Assembly: GCA_021849045.1 (NCBI GenBank)
Contig: JAJZTK010000004.1
Location: forward strand, 1-64,000
Direction: 5' to 3'
DNA length: 64,000 bases
Origin: Deltaproteobacteria bacterium
GTDB taxonomy: Bacteria > Desulfobacterota > Desulfuromonadia > Geobacterales > DSM-12255
Both the position numbers and the translations under genes were made by a program. The notes below the pieces were generated by a model, which was given only the letters and a program-made list of their open reading frames with translations, had not been told where the DNA came from and made no database searches. Positions 55,444 to 64,000 of this stretch are shown here, piece by piece. Each line of letters begins with the position of its first letter. Position 1 is the first letter of the stretch.

Positions 55444-56928
55444 CTAAGGGGTGGCGGTTACCAGAGAACTCGGAGCGCTCTCCCCCTCGGCTACGGAGGT
55501 GACCGTGTAGTAATAGGTCGTCCCGGTGGTAAGCCCGGAATGGACGAACGAGTTGCTGGTAGTGCTGGTAAGGCGGTACTTGCCGGGATTGTTCACCATA
55601 GTTGCCACGTCGATTCCCGCTGTACTGGAGGCATACACGTTGTAATAAACGTTGGCATAGCCCGATTTGTCTTTGTTCCAGCTCAGGGCAACCTGTTGAC
55701 CGCCGGTCGCCGCGGTCAGGCCGGCGGGAACCGCTGGAGTCTTTGCCGTAGGTGTGACGCAGGTCTTTGTCAGCACCGTCGTGCTCTCGAACGCCGGCAG
55801 GAACGTGTTGGAGTCAGATGGCGTGGCAACGGCTGAGACGGTGTAGCAGTACTGTGTGCCGTTGTTCAGGGCTTGATGGACAAATGCCGTTGAGGACACG
55901 CCAATGATCTTGCCGCTGGTTCCCAGAAGGGCATTGGTCCAGGAAATGTTGTATCGAATTTTGGTACTGCTAGCGTCACTGCTGTAAGTCCATGGGTCAG
56001 TGAGGATAGTTGCGCTTTTAGTCTTGAAATAACCGGCACCTGTAGGACCAGCGCTGGCAGCCCAGGACAGGGTAGCCTGCTGGTTGCCGGCATAGGCGGT
56101 GAGGTTGGCCGGGATGCTTGGCTGCCCACTGGTACTGGTGGAAGCGTTCGTGAACACGGCGTTCTTGGCGGCAAAGCTGGTTGCGGGCCAAAGTGTTACC
56201 GAAACGGGCGAGCTGAGATCGCTCTCGCCATCGACGGTCTGTGCGGTGACAGCGTAATAATAGGTGGAGGGATTGCTCGTCTGTATGCTGTTGGTCAGGC
56301 CGGTGTGGATAAACCCGGTAGTTGAAAATGTGACGTTGACGATTTTATTGCTCGCCAGGGTCGGGTTCCCCGTCTGGCTCCAGTACACATTGTACGTCGT
56401 CCCGGTGGGCGGGGTAATGGCAACCCCTGTCGTCGGCTCGACCAGCTTCAGCGTGGTCTGGCCGTCACCTGTCTGGACCTGGAGCCCGATCGGTGCTGCC
56501 GGCTTGTTCGCCTGGGGAGCGGCGGAAACCTCGTTGCTTTCGGCCCCCTCCACGCCGGCCGGAGAGACTGCCGTCACCACATAGTAATAAGGTGTGCCGT
56601 TTGTCAGCCCTGTGTGATTGTAGGGGCTCGTCACGTTGCTTATTTTCGTAACTCCGGTGCCGTTTTTCTTAACCCCGGGAGCGGTTGCGTAGTAGATGTT
56701 GTAGGTGGGAGCCGGTGCCGTCGAGCCAGCGGCAATGGTGGTGTCGGTCCAGCTCAGGGTGACCTGCTTGTTGCCCGAGGCAATTGTCACATTGGCCCAT
56801 GAAGCCGCCTTACTGGCGGATGTTGCGGTCGTCGGTGAAGATAAACCCGAACCGCCGCAGGCCGAGAGGCCGAGAACAAGCGCGCCGCAGAGCAGGGCGG
56901 CTTTGATGGTCGAGAAAACGTGCTTCAT
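55444..56928 (-). CDS. Fibronectin type III repeat lipoprotein
   Basis: LGLSACGGSG lipobox; several FnIII-like repeats (YNIYYA...HTGLTNGTPYYYVVTAVS...). Confidence 0.8.
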   Translation of the reverse strand: MKHVFSTIKAALLCGALVLGLSACGGSGLSSPTTATSASKAASWANVTIASGNKQVTLSWTDTTIAAGSTAPAPTYNIYYATAPGVKKNGTGVTKISNVTSPYNHTGLTNGTPYYYVVTAVSPAGVEGAESNEVSAAPQANKPAAPIGLQVQTGDGQTTLKLVEPTTGVAITPPTGTTYNVYWSQTGNPTLASNKIVNVTFSTTGFIHTGLTNSIQTSNPSTYYYAVTAQTVDGESDLSSPVSVTLWPATSFAAKNAVFTNASTSTSGQPSIPANLTAYAGNQQATLSWAASAGPTGAGYFKTKSATILTDPWTYSSDASSTKIRYNISWTNALLGTSGKIIGVSSTAFVHQALNNGTQYCYTVSAVATPSDSNTFLPAFESTTVLTKTCVTPTAKTPAVPAGLTAATGGQQVALSWNKDKSGYANVYYNVYASSTAGIDVATMVNNPGKYRLTSTTSNSFVHSGLTTGTTYYYTVTSVAEGESAPSSLVTATP

Positions 56929-57036
56929 GCTGATACTCCTTATGGGTGGATGGTGTTTCGGTATCGTGGTCAGAAAGGTCTCAGTTCCGTGACCCCTCAG
57001 TTTTCCTGCCGGAGGAGTTGATTGTTGTTCTTATCG

Positions 57037-57798
57037 TCAACGCGCCGGCAGCAGCAGGCGTAGACCGATCCCGTCGGCATGCACGTCCGGTGCGATATAG
57101 TCTCGGTACGAAGTACGGAGTTGACCGCTTTCGCTTGTACAACTGCCACCCCGTAGAACCCTGTTGACGCCGAAGGGATCGCCATGGGGATTGTCTTTGG
57201 GGCTCTGACGGTAATAGTAGGAGTCGTAACGGTCCTGCACCCATTCCCAGGCATTGCCGCTCAAATCGTAAATGCCGAGCTCATTGGGGAGCTTTTTCCC
57301 CACCGGCTGGAGCGAGCCGCCGCTGTTGGCTCCATACCAGGCGTAATCCTTCAGGCTGCTCTGGTTGCTGGTGCCGGCATATTTCTGGCGCAGGCCGCCG
57401 CCGCGGGCTGCAAACTCCCATTCGGCCTCGGTCGGCAGGCGATAGTCCATGCCGGTGCGTGCGTTCAGTTTCTTGATGAATTCACGCGCCTCATTCCAGC
57501 TGACACCGGTAATGGGATAGTCGGTACCATGGGCCGGACCGGGCAATGAGCCCATCACGCTCCGCCATTGGCCTTCCGTGATCTCGTAGGTACCGAGATA
57601 AAAATCGCGCACACAGACGTCATGCGCAGGCTTTTCATCTGCGCCCCCCTCGCCCGAGAAGTCCCCCATTGAGAAGCACCCCCCTTTGACAAAGGTGAGT
57701 GGTATCTCCGAATCCTTGGGGGGAGTTGCGGCAAGCAGTCTGGTGCCGAAAAAGACCAACAAGAATGCCGACAGCAGCCAGCGTTCGCGAAATCTCAT
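57037..57798 (-). CDS. Formylglycine-generating-enzyme/SUMF1-like exported protein
   Basis: VKGGCFSMGDFSGEGGADEKPAHDVCVRDFYLGTYEITEGQWRSVMG, RLPTEAEWEFAARGGG, VLRGGSC. Confidence 0.85.
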   Translation of the reverse strand: MRFRERWLLSAFLLVFFGTRLLAATPPKDSEIPLTFVKGGCFSMGDFSGEGGADEKPAHDVCVRDFYLGTYEITEGQWRSVMGSLPGPAHGTDYPITGVSWNEAREFIKKLNARTGMDYRLPTEAEWEFAARGGGLRQKYAGTSNQSSLKDYAWYGANSGGSLQPVGKKLPNELGIYDLSGNAWEWVQDRYDSYYYRQSPKDNPHGDPFGVNRVLRGGSCTSESGQLRTSYRDYIAPDVHADGIGLRLLLPAR

Positions 57799-57816
57799 CA
57801 TACGCCCCACAGTCCG

Positions 57817-58440
57817 TTACTGGCCGAACATGCCAAGGCGACGGGTCACCGGGAGTCCGAACAGAGCTGATGCGAACAGGATGGCTGCCGGCGGCAATGG
57901 TACATTTTGTTGTCCGGGAGCAGGGAGGGGGCCGGAAGCAGGGAGGGGGCCGGAAGCAGGGAGGGGGCCGGAAGCAGGGAGGGAGTTTGCTAACACGGGA
58001 GAGCCGCTGCTGGCAGCGACTATCGGGGCACTTGCGCCACTGACTTCGCCACTGCCGACAAAGTGGGTACCACCAGCTGCCGCAGCCAGGCTTGTAGGCT
58101 CCTGATCGGCTACGCGGCGTGCCGGATAACGGGCATTGTAACCCGTACTATCATGATCACCGATGATGAGCGCCATTTCGGCGCCTTCGTGGCCATAATT
58201 GCCGGCCATTGGTGTCTTGGCTGGCAATGCTGAACGCGCATGCTGCCTAAGGACCGATTCGTTCAGCCCGGACTGAGTGGATTCATCCAGGGCTTGCATG
58301 AATTGCAGGTTCGATGGGGAATCGCTCTCAGAAAATTCAATGCTCACCCCTTCTGCAGCAGCAGACAATGCCGCTCCGGCTGTGCCGGTGGTTGCAGCCG
58401 TCAATAGTAGCGCCGTCAGGACAAGGTTGGTAATTCGCAT
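57817..58440 (-). CDS. Exported protein with PEP-CTERM-like C-terminus
   Basis: Signal peptide; C-term NVPLPPAAILFASALFGLPVTRR. Confidence 0.65.
   Translation of the reverse strand: MRITNLVLTALLLTAATTGTAGAALSAAAEGVSIEFSESDSPSNLQFMQALDESTQSGLNESVLRQHARSALPAKTPMAGNYGHEGAEMALIIGDHDSTGYNARYPARRVADQEPTSLAAAAGGTHFVGSGEVSGASAPIVAASSGSPVLANSLPASGPLPASGPLPASGPLPAPGQQNVPLPPAAILFASALFGLPVTRRLGMFGQ
57923..57984. repeat. 18-bp tandem repeat, about 3.5 copies
   Basis: GGGAGGGGGCCGGAAGCA x3 plus partial, encoding (LPASGP)n. Confidence 0.9.
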
Positions 58441-58620
58441 GGCTCTAATCTCCGGGGGTACCGTTTTGCGATTGTAGATTTTGGGGAGGATTTGAAAGCG
58501 ACAGGATATTATCAGGGGTTCGTTACATCTGGAGGGCGTTTCTGCAACAAAATTGACAATATTTGCTTGTGATTACTCTTTGGTCAAATGGGTTACAATT
58601 TGGGATAGAAAACGCGAATA

Positions 58621-58645
58621 GGGACTTGCACGTTGTGCAAGTCCC
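58621..58645. terminator. Perfect hairpin downstream of tRNA-fMet
   Basis: GGGACTTGCAC-GTT-GTGCAAGTCCC. Confidence 0.7.
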
Positions 58646-58654
58646 TGATTTTAT

Positions 58655-58731
<77 letters not shown>

Positions 58732-59015
58732 TCATTGAGATAACGTAAGTACCATAGGACTGTTTCGCCTGTCAACAAATTAAATCACTAGTGTCTATTT
58801 TCCAACCAGAGTCCTGCTGCCTGTAGTTCGACCAGCTCATGAAAAGTTGAACAAATAGCGACTTTCGCACACCCGTCAGAATTTTCTGTATTTTGATAGC
58901 ATGTGTAACTGCCATAAATCATTTACTAAATAATTGTATCTCATGTTGGTATGCTCTGTGCTCATCGAGAAGTGAACACGCAGTTCAATCTGGATGTTGC
59001 AACCGGGCAATTACC

Positions 59016-60269
59016 ATGAGCGGTACAGAAATCAGACATACCTACACGGTTCTCTATCTTGAGAATGATCCTTTTGTCTTCGCCCGGGTGGCGAAGCTTC
59101 TCAGCGGTTGGGGATTTATCCTGCATGTGGCTGAAAACGGTCGTGAAGGACTGCGGCTCTTCGAAGAAGTGAAGCCTGATATAGTAATAACCGAGATAAA
59201 ACTTCCACACCTGAACGGCCTTCAGGTCGCCCGTCACGTAAAAGAGCGCACTCCAAGGACGCAGGTGGTGATTACTTCGGTCCTTATGGAGCCAGAGTAT
59301 CTGCTGGAGGCAATAAATATCGGTGTTACGGCCTATCTTCCCAAACAGGTTGATCCGGCTGCACTGGCTGAGGCCTTGGAAAAGTGTGCCAGGATGATTG
59401 CCGTCCATGATGCGTCCGCCATCAGTGTGCCGGTAGTTAGTGGCGAGACGCCGGAACAGTTATCGTTCCTTCCGGATGAGTCTCTTCATATTGATGGTTC
59501 TACATCATCTGAAAATCCTGATTCGCCCAAAATGAAAGATCTAGTCAGCCTGAATGCCGATCTTGAATTTCGTCTGATCAGGCGAAGCGCCTTGCTGGAC
59601 GCGGCTAGAAAAGAACTGGACGATCTCTGTGATGCCATCTCACACGACATCAATGGTCCGCTTTCCCGTTTGCAGGGATTCAGTCAGCTTCTCATTGACG
59701 AACATGGCAAAGCACTTGGCACCGAAGGGGAACTTTGTCTGGAACGGATTGTTGGTGCCGGAAGGGAGCTCAAAAAAATACTCGACGGTCTCATGGATCT
59801 TGCCCAGCTTTCCAGCAAGGGGGTGGTTTCCCGTCAGGTGGATCTGAGCAGTATTGCCATGGCGATAGTCAATGAGCTACGTGCACAAGCTCCCGAGCGT
59901 CGAGTCAACATCTTCATAACGCCCGGGCTTTCGGTAATCGGTGACGAGGAACTTCTCCGCAAAGCCCTTGGCAACCTTCTCGACAATGCGTGGAAATTTA
60001 CGGCTGGAAACGAAGATGTCAGGATTGAGTTCGGTTGTGCTGCCGGCAACGGGAAAACGGTCTATTTTGTCCGTGACAATGGCGTCGGTTTCGATATGCA
60101 TTATGCCAGCAAACTCTTCAGGCCTTTCCAGCGGGTTCATGACAGGGATATGTACCCTGGTAACGGCCTAGGACTGGCTGCGGTGGAGCGGATTATCAGG
60201 CGCCATGGCGGGAGAATCTGGTTTGATGCCGAACAGGGGAGGGGGGCCACATTTTATTTTACCCTGTAA
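59016..60269 (+). CDS. Receiver-histidine kinase hybrid
   Basis: VLYLENDPFVFARVAKLL receiver; LCDAISHDINGPLSRLQGFSQLL, LDNAWKFTAGNE, GNGLGLAAVERIIRRHGG. Confidence 0.85.
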   Translation: MSGTEIRHTYTVLYLENDPFVFARVAKLLSGWGFILHVAENGREGLRLFEEVKPDIVITEIKLPHLNGLQVARHVKERTPRTQVVITSVLMEPEYLLEAINIGVTAYLPKQVDPAALAEALEKCARMIAVHDASAISVPVVSGETPEQLSFLPDESLHIDGSTSSENPDSPKMKDLVSLNADLEFRLIRRSALLDAARKELDDLCDAISHDINGPLSRLQGFSQLLIDEHGKALGTEGELCLERIVGAGRELKKILDGLMDLAQLSSKGVVSRQVDLSSIAMAIVNELRAQAPERRVNIFITPGLSVIGDEELLRKALGNLLDNAWKFTAGNEDVRIEFGCAAGNGKTVYFVRDNGVGFDMHYASKLFRPFQRVHDRDMYPGNGLGLAAVERIIRRHGGRIWFDAEQGRGATFYFTL

Positions 60270-60388
60270 TGTTTAGTGTTTTTGGGTAGATATAATTTTA
60301 TCGACCTGTGTTTTTTTGTGGAATGTTTTTCAGTGTGTTGCTATAAATCAAAAAACGATACAAGTAGCGGCCTGAGAGGTAAAGGTCG

Positions 60389-60796
60389 ATGAAGCAACAT
60401 CACATCCTTCTGGTTGAAGACCATCCCGACGACGAATTCCTGACGTTACATGCATTTCGCAAACATGACATCACCAATGTGTCGGTAATGCGGGAGGTGA
60501 AGCAGGCGTTCGATTTACTCTTGGGCGAAGGGGATGGCCAGGGGGCGCGATTCCCCGATCTGATCATCCTTGATCTGCGGTTACCAAAGATAGACGGTTT
60601 CGAGTTTCTGGAGACCATACGGTCCGACCAGCGGACCCAGCAGATTCCGGTTGTCATTCTCAGTTCATCCCGTCAGGAAAAAGACCTTGAGCGCTGCCAG
60701 CAGCTTGGGGTTGAAGCCTTTATCACCAAACCCCTCGACCCGGACAAGATCCAGATCATCAAGCAGATCCTTAAACAGCAACACTCACCTTCCTAG
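60389..60796 (+). CDS. Response regulator (Rcp1-like), paralogue of 46717-47205
   Basis: HILLVEDHPDDEFLTLHAFRKHDITNV...LIILDLRLPKIDG...AFITKPLD. Confidence 0.9.
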   Translation: MKQHHILLVEDHPDDEFLTLHAFRKHDITNVSVMREVKQAFDLLLGEGDGQGARFPDLIILDLRLPKIDGFEFLETIRSDQRTQQIPVVILSSSRQEKDLERCQQLGVEAFITKPLDPDKIQIIKQILKQQHSPS

Positions 60797-60886
60797 CCAT
60801 CTGATGCCTCCGTATGGGAGCGCTTCCAGAATCCTGATCAGATTCAACAGCTACAGCTATAATTCCTGTTGATGGGGGTTAGCCGA

Positions 60887-62131
60887 TCATCGCTTTCCTC
60901 CCGCCATGGCACTACTCTCCGGCCTGTTTCTCAGCATGGTCATGCAGAGAGGTCCAAAGAACGCGCCGATGCCGAGCGTGACGAAAGCGACGCCCCATGC
61001 ACCGGGGATACCTGGCAGTGGCGACCAGTCGCGGCAGAGATCCAGCGCCCAGCCAAAGATTGTCGGCGATATCATGCCAAGGGAGTAACCGATCAGGGAT
61101 TGAACCCCCATGGCCGCTCCCAGGTAACCGGGCGGAACCAGTTCGGTCAGGCCGGTGGAAAATACCGGTGATTCGGCAACTATGAGATAGCCGTAAAGAC
61201 AGCCGACGGCCAGGGTCAGGTACGGGTTGGCATGTGCCAGCCAGCCAAAGGTGCAGGAGAGCAGAGCGCTTCCCATCATTACCAGAAAGATGGTTCTGGT
61301 TCTCCCCAGCCGATCCGACAGTGTGCCGGTGATGGCGGTTGAGAAGGTCCCGATCCCGATGATCAGCGCCGATGCCGTTGCTCCCCAGCCGGTGGCTGTC
61401 CCCCTGGCGATCCCCCAGTTTATCAGGTTGGCGGTAAAGAACGGTGCCAGCCAGCTTCGCATGCCGTACATCTCCCACATGTGGCTCCCGTACCCCAGGA
61501 TCATCAGCATGGCCGGCCGGTTTTTGAGGACTTCCGGGATCAGCGGTCCTGTCTGGCTGGTTTGTCGAACGAACCGGTACTTCTTGAACACGATCAGGGA
61601 TATGAGCGTACCCAGATAGACACCGGCTGAGCAGGCAATGAAGGCGGTTCGCCAGTTGAAGAGTGTGGTCAGCCCACCGGTGAGAGCCAGGGACAGGGAG
61701 GCACCGAGAACCAGCGCGCCTACATAGAGGCCGACGGCACGACCGCGCTGCGCGCTGGGAAAGCGTTCGGCAACCAGCTTGAGGCCGGGCATGTAAGTGC
61801 CCCCCATGCCGATGCCGGTCAAAGCCCGCAGCAACATGGCGGACAGGTAATCATGGGCGAAGAAGGCAAAAAGAAGATTGGCGGCAGCCGACCAGAGGGC
61901 TGAGATGACGAAGATGTATTTGGTGTTGATGCGATCGGTCAACGTGCTCAGGATGACGCCTGATGCGATGTAGCCGAGCTGATAGACGGAGAAGATGGAA
62001 CCGGCCATGGTGTTGTTCATCCCCCACTCCTGTTTCAGCATCGGCAGAACGGCGGAGTAGTTGATGAACACCAACATGATGAATATCTGGGCCAGGCAGA
62101 GCAAAAGGAGCCAGCGGGTGTTGGCGGACAT
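60887..62131 (-). CDS. MFS transporter
   Basis: 12-TM pattern; AVGLYVGALVLGASLSLALTGGL, TGTLSDRLGRTRTIFLVMMGSALL. Confidence 0.85.
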   Translation of the reverse strand: MSANTRWLLLLCLAQIFIMLVFINYSAVLPMLKQEWGMNNTMAGSIFSVYQLGYIASGVILSTLTDRINTKYIFVISALWSAAANLLFAFFAHDYLSAMLLRALTGIGMGGTYMPGLKLVAERFPSAQRGRAVGLYVGALVLGASLSLALTGGLTTLFNWRTAFIACSAGVYLGTLISLIVFKKYRFVRQTSQTGPLIPEVLKNRPAMLMILGYGSHMWEMYGMRSWLAPFFTANLINWGIARGTATGWGATASALIIGIGTFSTAITGTLSDRLGRTRTIFLVMMGSALLSCTFGWLAHANPYLTLAVGCLYGYLIVAESPVFSTGLTELVPPGYLGAAMGVQSLIGYSLGMISPTIFGWALDLCRDWSPLPGIPGAWGVAFVTLGIGAFFGPLCMTMLRNRPESSAMAGGKR

Positions 62132-62222
62132 GGGAAACCTTTCGGTGCGTGGCGGTTCTTAGAGTGCTAGGAAGTATAGTCTGTTTCCGTGAGGCGAGCA
62201 ACGGTTGCCTATAATGAAAAAA

Positions 62223-62244
62223 GGGCTATGCATGCGCATAGCCC
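62223..62244 (-). terminator. Rho-independent terminator of OFA-type MFS gene
   Basis: On minus strand GGGCTATGC-GCAT-GCATAGCCCTTTTTT. Confidence 0.85.
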
Positions 62245-62269
62245 TCTGAGGTGGTGCGAGGAAGCTGAT

Positions 62270-63625
62270 TTAGCGCAAGGTACGGAGCGGTGCTTGTTCG
62301 AAGCCGGTGAACACGCGGGCGCCCAGCATGAATTCTGCCCAGAATTCTTTCCATTGGGACGGTGCCTGATCGCCTTCCGTGGCCGGCTTGAGTTCGGCCA
62401 GGAAGATGGTCAGCGCCGAGCCGGCAACCAGCAGGGTTCCGGCCAGCATGAACGACTTGTTCAGGCCGCCTGGCTGGGCATTGAGCATTTCAGAAACCTT
62501 GCCCATCACAAAGCCGCCTACGCCCCAGGCAGTGAAGAGTACGCCATAGTTCAGGCCGTAGTTCTTGACCCCCCAGTAGTCCTTGGAGAACGAGGGGAAG
62601 AGGGCCAGGTTGGAACCGTAGTTGAAGCCGATGAAGGTGGCCAGGAGAACCAGCAGCACGGCGCTGCCCGAGCCGATCACCGGAATGGCGGCAAACATCA
62701 GGGCTGCCTGGAAGGCGAGCATGATGAAGAGGGTGGCCCGACGACCGATCTTATCGGACAGGACGCCGGCAACGACCCGGCCGCCGGCGTTGCCCAGGGC
62801 CATGATGGCAACGGCCAGGAAGGCCATCTCCCCCATGCTCTTTTTCGCCAGGCCAGCCACGCTGCCGATCACCATCAGGCCGGCGCCGGCGCCGATGAAG
62901 TAGGCCAGCCAGAGTACATAAAACTTGTAGTTGCGGAGCATTTCGCTGGCGCTGGCGTTGATGGCCGGTTTAGAGGCGTTGAGTTTGGCAACCGGCCCCG
63001 GATCGGCAGGTTCTGCCGGGACATAGCCCTGGGGAGGGTTGACCACAAAAAAGGAGAGGCCGCAGACGATCACCGTGAAGGCGACAGCCAGCACCAGCAT
63101 GGCCTTCTGGATGCCGAAGGCGCCCAGAAGCCAGCTGGCGAGAGGGGCGATATAGACCGGTGCCAGGCCGAAGCCGGCAACCACGATCCCGGCGATCAGG
63201 CCCGTTTTGGCAGGAGAGAACCACTTGAGGGCCGGCGGGGTTGCTGCGGAGTAACCGAAGCCGAAGCCGGCGCCGGCAAGGACCCCAAAGCCGACGACCC
63301 AGGCGAGGTAGCTGGATGATAACGCGGTCAGGGTAAAACCGCACCCCACCAGGAGACCGCCAATGAGGGCCGTCTTGGCTGGGCCGATCTTGTCCTGGCA
63401 TTTGCCGGCCAGGATCATGGCAAAGGCAAAGGTGAGACAACAGACCGCATAGGGATCGTTGATAGAGGCAAGGTCCCACTGGAATGCGCCAGGGCCTCCC
63501 TTTTCGATGGAGGCCTTGATTGCCCCCTTGAAGATACTCCAGGCATAGAGCACGCCGAGCGCCAGGTTGATGCCGGTGCCGGCCCGGACTACGCGCCATC
63601 CTTTATTGGAGTCTGCTTGTGTCAT
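62270..63625 (-). CDS. OFA-family (oxalate/formate antiporter-like) MFS transporter
   Basis: INLALGVLYAWSIFKGAI, FAMILAGKCQDKIGPAKTALIGGLLVGCGF, GFGFGYSAATPPALKWF. Confidence 0.85.
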   Translation of the reverse strand: MTQADSNKGWRVVRAGTGINLALGVLYAWSIFKGAIKASIEKGGPGAFQWDLASINDPYAVCCLTFAFAMILAGKCQDKIGPAKTALIGGLLVGCGFTLTALSSSYLAWVVGFGVLAGAGFGFGYSAATPPALKWFSPAKTGLIAGIVVAGFGLAPVYIAPLASWLLGAFGIQKAMLVLAVAFTVIVCGLSFFVVNPPQGYVPAEPADPGPVAKLNASKPAINASASEMLRNYKFYVLWLAYFIGAGAGLMVIGSVAGLAKKSMGEMAFLAVAIMALGNAGGRVVAGVLSDKIGRRATLFIMLAFQAALMFAAIPVIGSGSAVLLVLLATFIGFNYGSNLALFPSFSKDYWGVKNYGLNYGVLFTAWGVGGFVMGKVSEMLNAQPGGLNKSFMLAGTLLVAGSALTIFLAELKPATEGDQAPSQWKEFWAEFMLGARVFTGFEQAPLRTLR

Positions 63626-64000
63626 TGGGTAATCCCCCTTTGTCGGTTGATGTTCAGATGACAAAGCAACTTGGATACCAATGTTCTATTAATTTGTATA
63701 ACAAATAAAGTGTAATAATTAAAGCTACTTGAGTTGTTGGGTTGGTTGGTTGTTCTTTTGGTGTGCGGAACGGTTTTTGGAATATATGCAAAAAGGTTTG
63801 GTGAGAGTTGGCCGTATCAGGTGAGTTGTGAGTGGTAAGTGAAGTAAAGTTCCATAAAAACAACTAATTATCTTGTGGTGGTTTTGTTGGTATTGTTTTG
63901 CAGAAATGCGAATTGCTTCCTGGCTGATTTGCAAAACAAAAGATGTCTCGTTCTCTGTATCCTCCGTGGTACAACCAGCCCAATTGTCCCGTCAGCCGAC

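Noticed and set aside
63654-64000. Small minus-strand ORFs in AT-rich DNA at the window end
   Set aside because: Low-complexity translations; more likely promoter/intergenic DNA upstream of the OFA-type transporter

Overview
GC-rich bacterial chromosome segment, gene-dense, consistent in content with a Geobacter/Desulfuromonadales-type genome (inference from gene content only). Phosphate biology recurs across the window. There is a complete phoB-phoR-pstS-pstC-pstA-pstB locus ending in an internally shortened phoU (minus strand, 18.8-27.4 kb). There is a co-directional, partly translationally coupled gene set with polyphosphate/nucleotide-phosphate signatures (HhH protein, SixA-like phosphatase, two thymidylate-kinase-like P-loop proteins, CHAD, Ppx/GppA; 40.3-46.1 kb). 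A SulP permease sits next to a polyphosphate:AMP phosphotransferase (50.7-54.0 kb). Lipid-related genes include a PHP-GT4 glycosyltransferase fusion, a DAG-kinase-like protein, and an ATGA-coupled operon of an unknown 813-aa protein, a Psd-like decarboxylase and an Lgt-like protein (35.5-40.0 kb). Other modules: a partner-switching/c-di-GMP operon with an unlisted 51-aa ORF, a ZnuA/ZnuB pair without an ATPase, GH3 plus alpha/beta hydrolase, ParA with an Arg-for-Lys P-loop followed by a frameshifted basic protein, several two-component proteins, PEP-CTERM/IPTL-CTERM-like exported proteins, initiator tRNA-Met, MFS transporters, and a 178-bp MITE-like element with 23-bp terminal inverted repeats and an 8-bp target duplication. 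Several intergenic regions carry GTTACA/GTGAAA-like hexamers at an 11-bp period, the architecture of Pho boxes; this is my strongest regulatory hypothesis and is untested. All family names come from reading motifs by eye; no database search was run.
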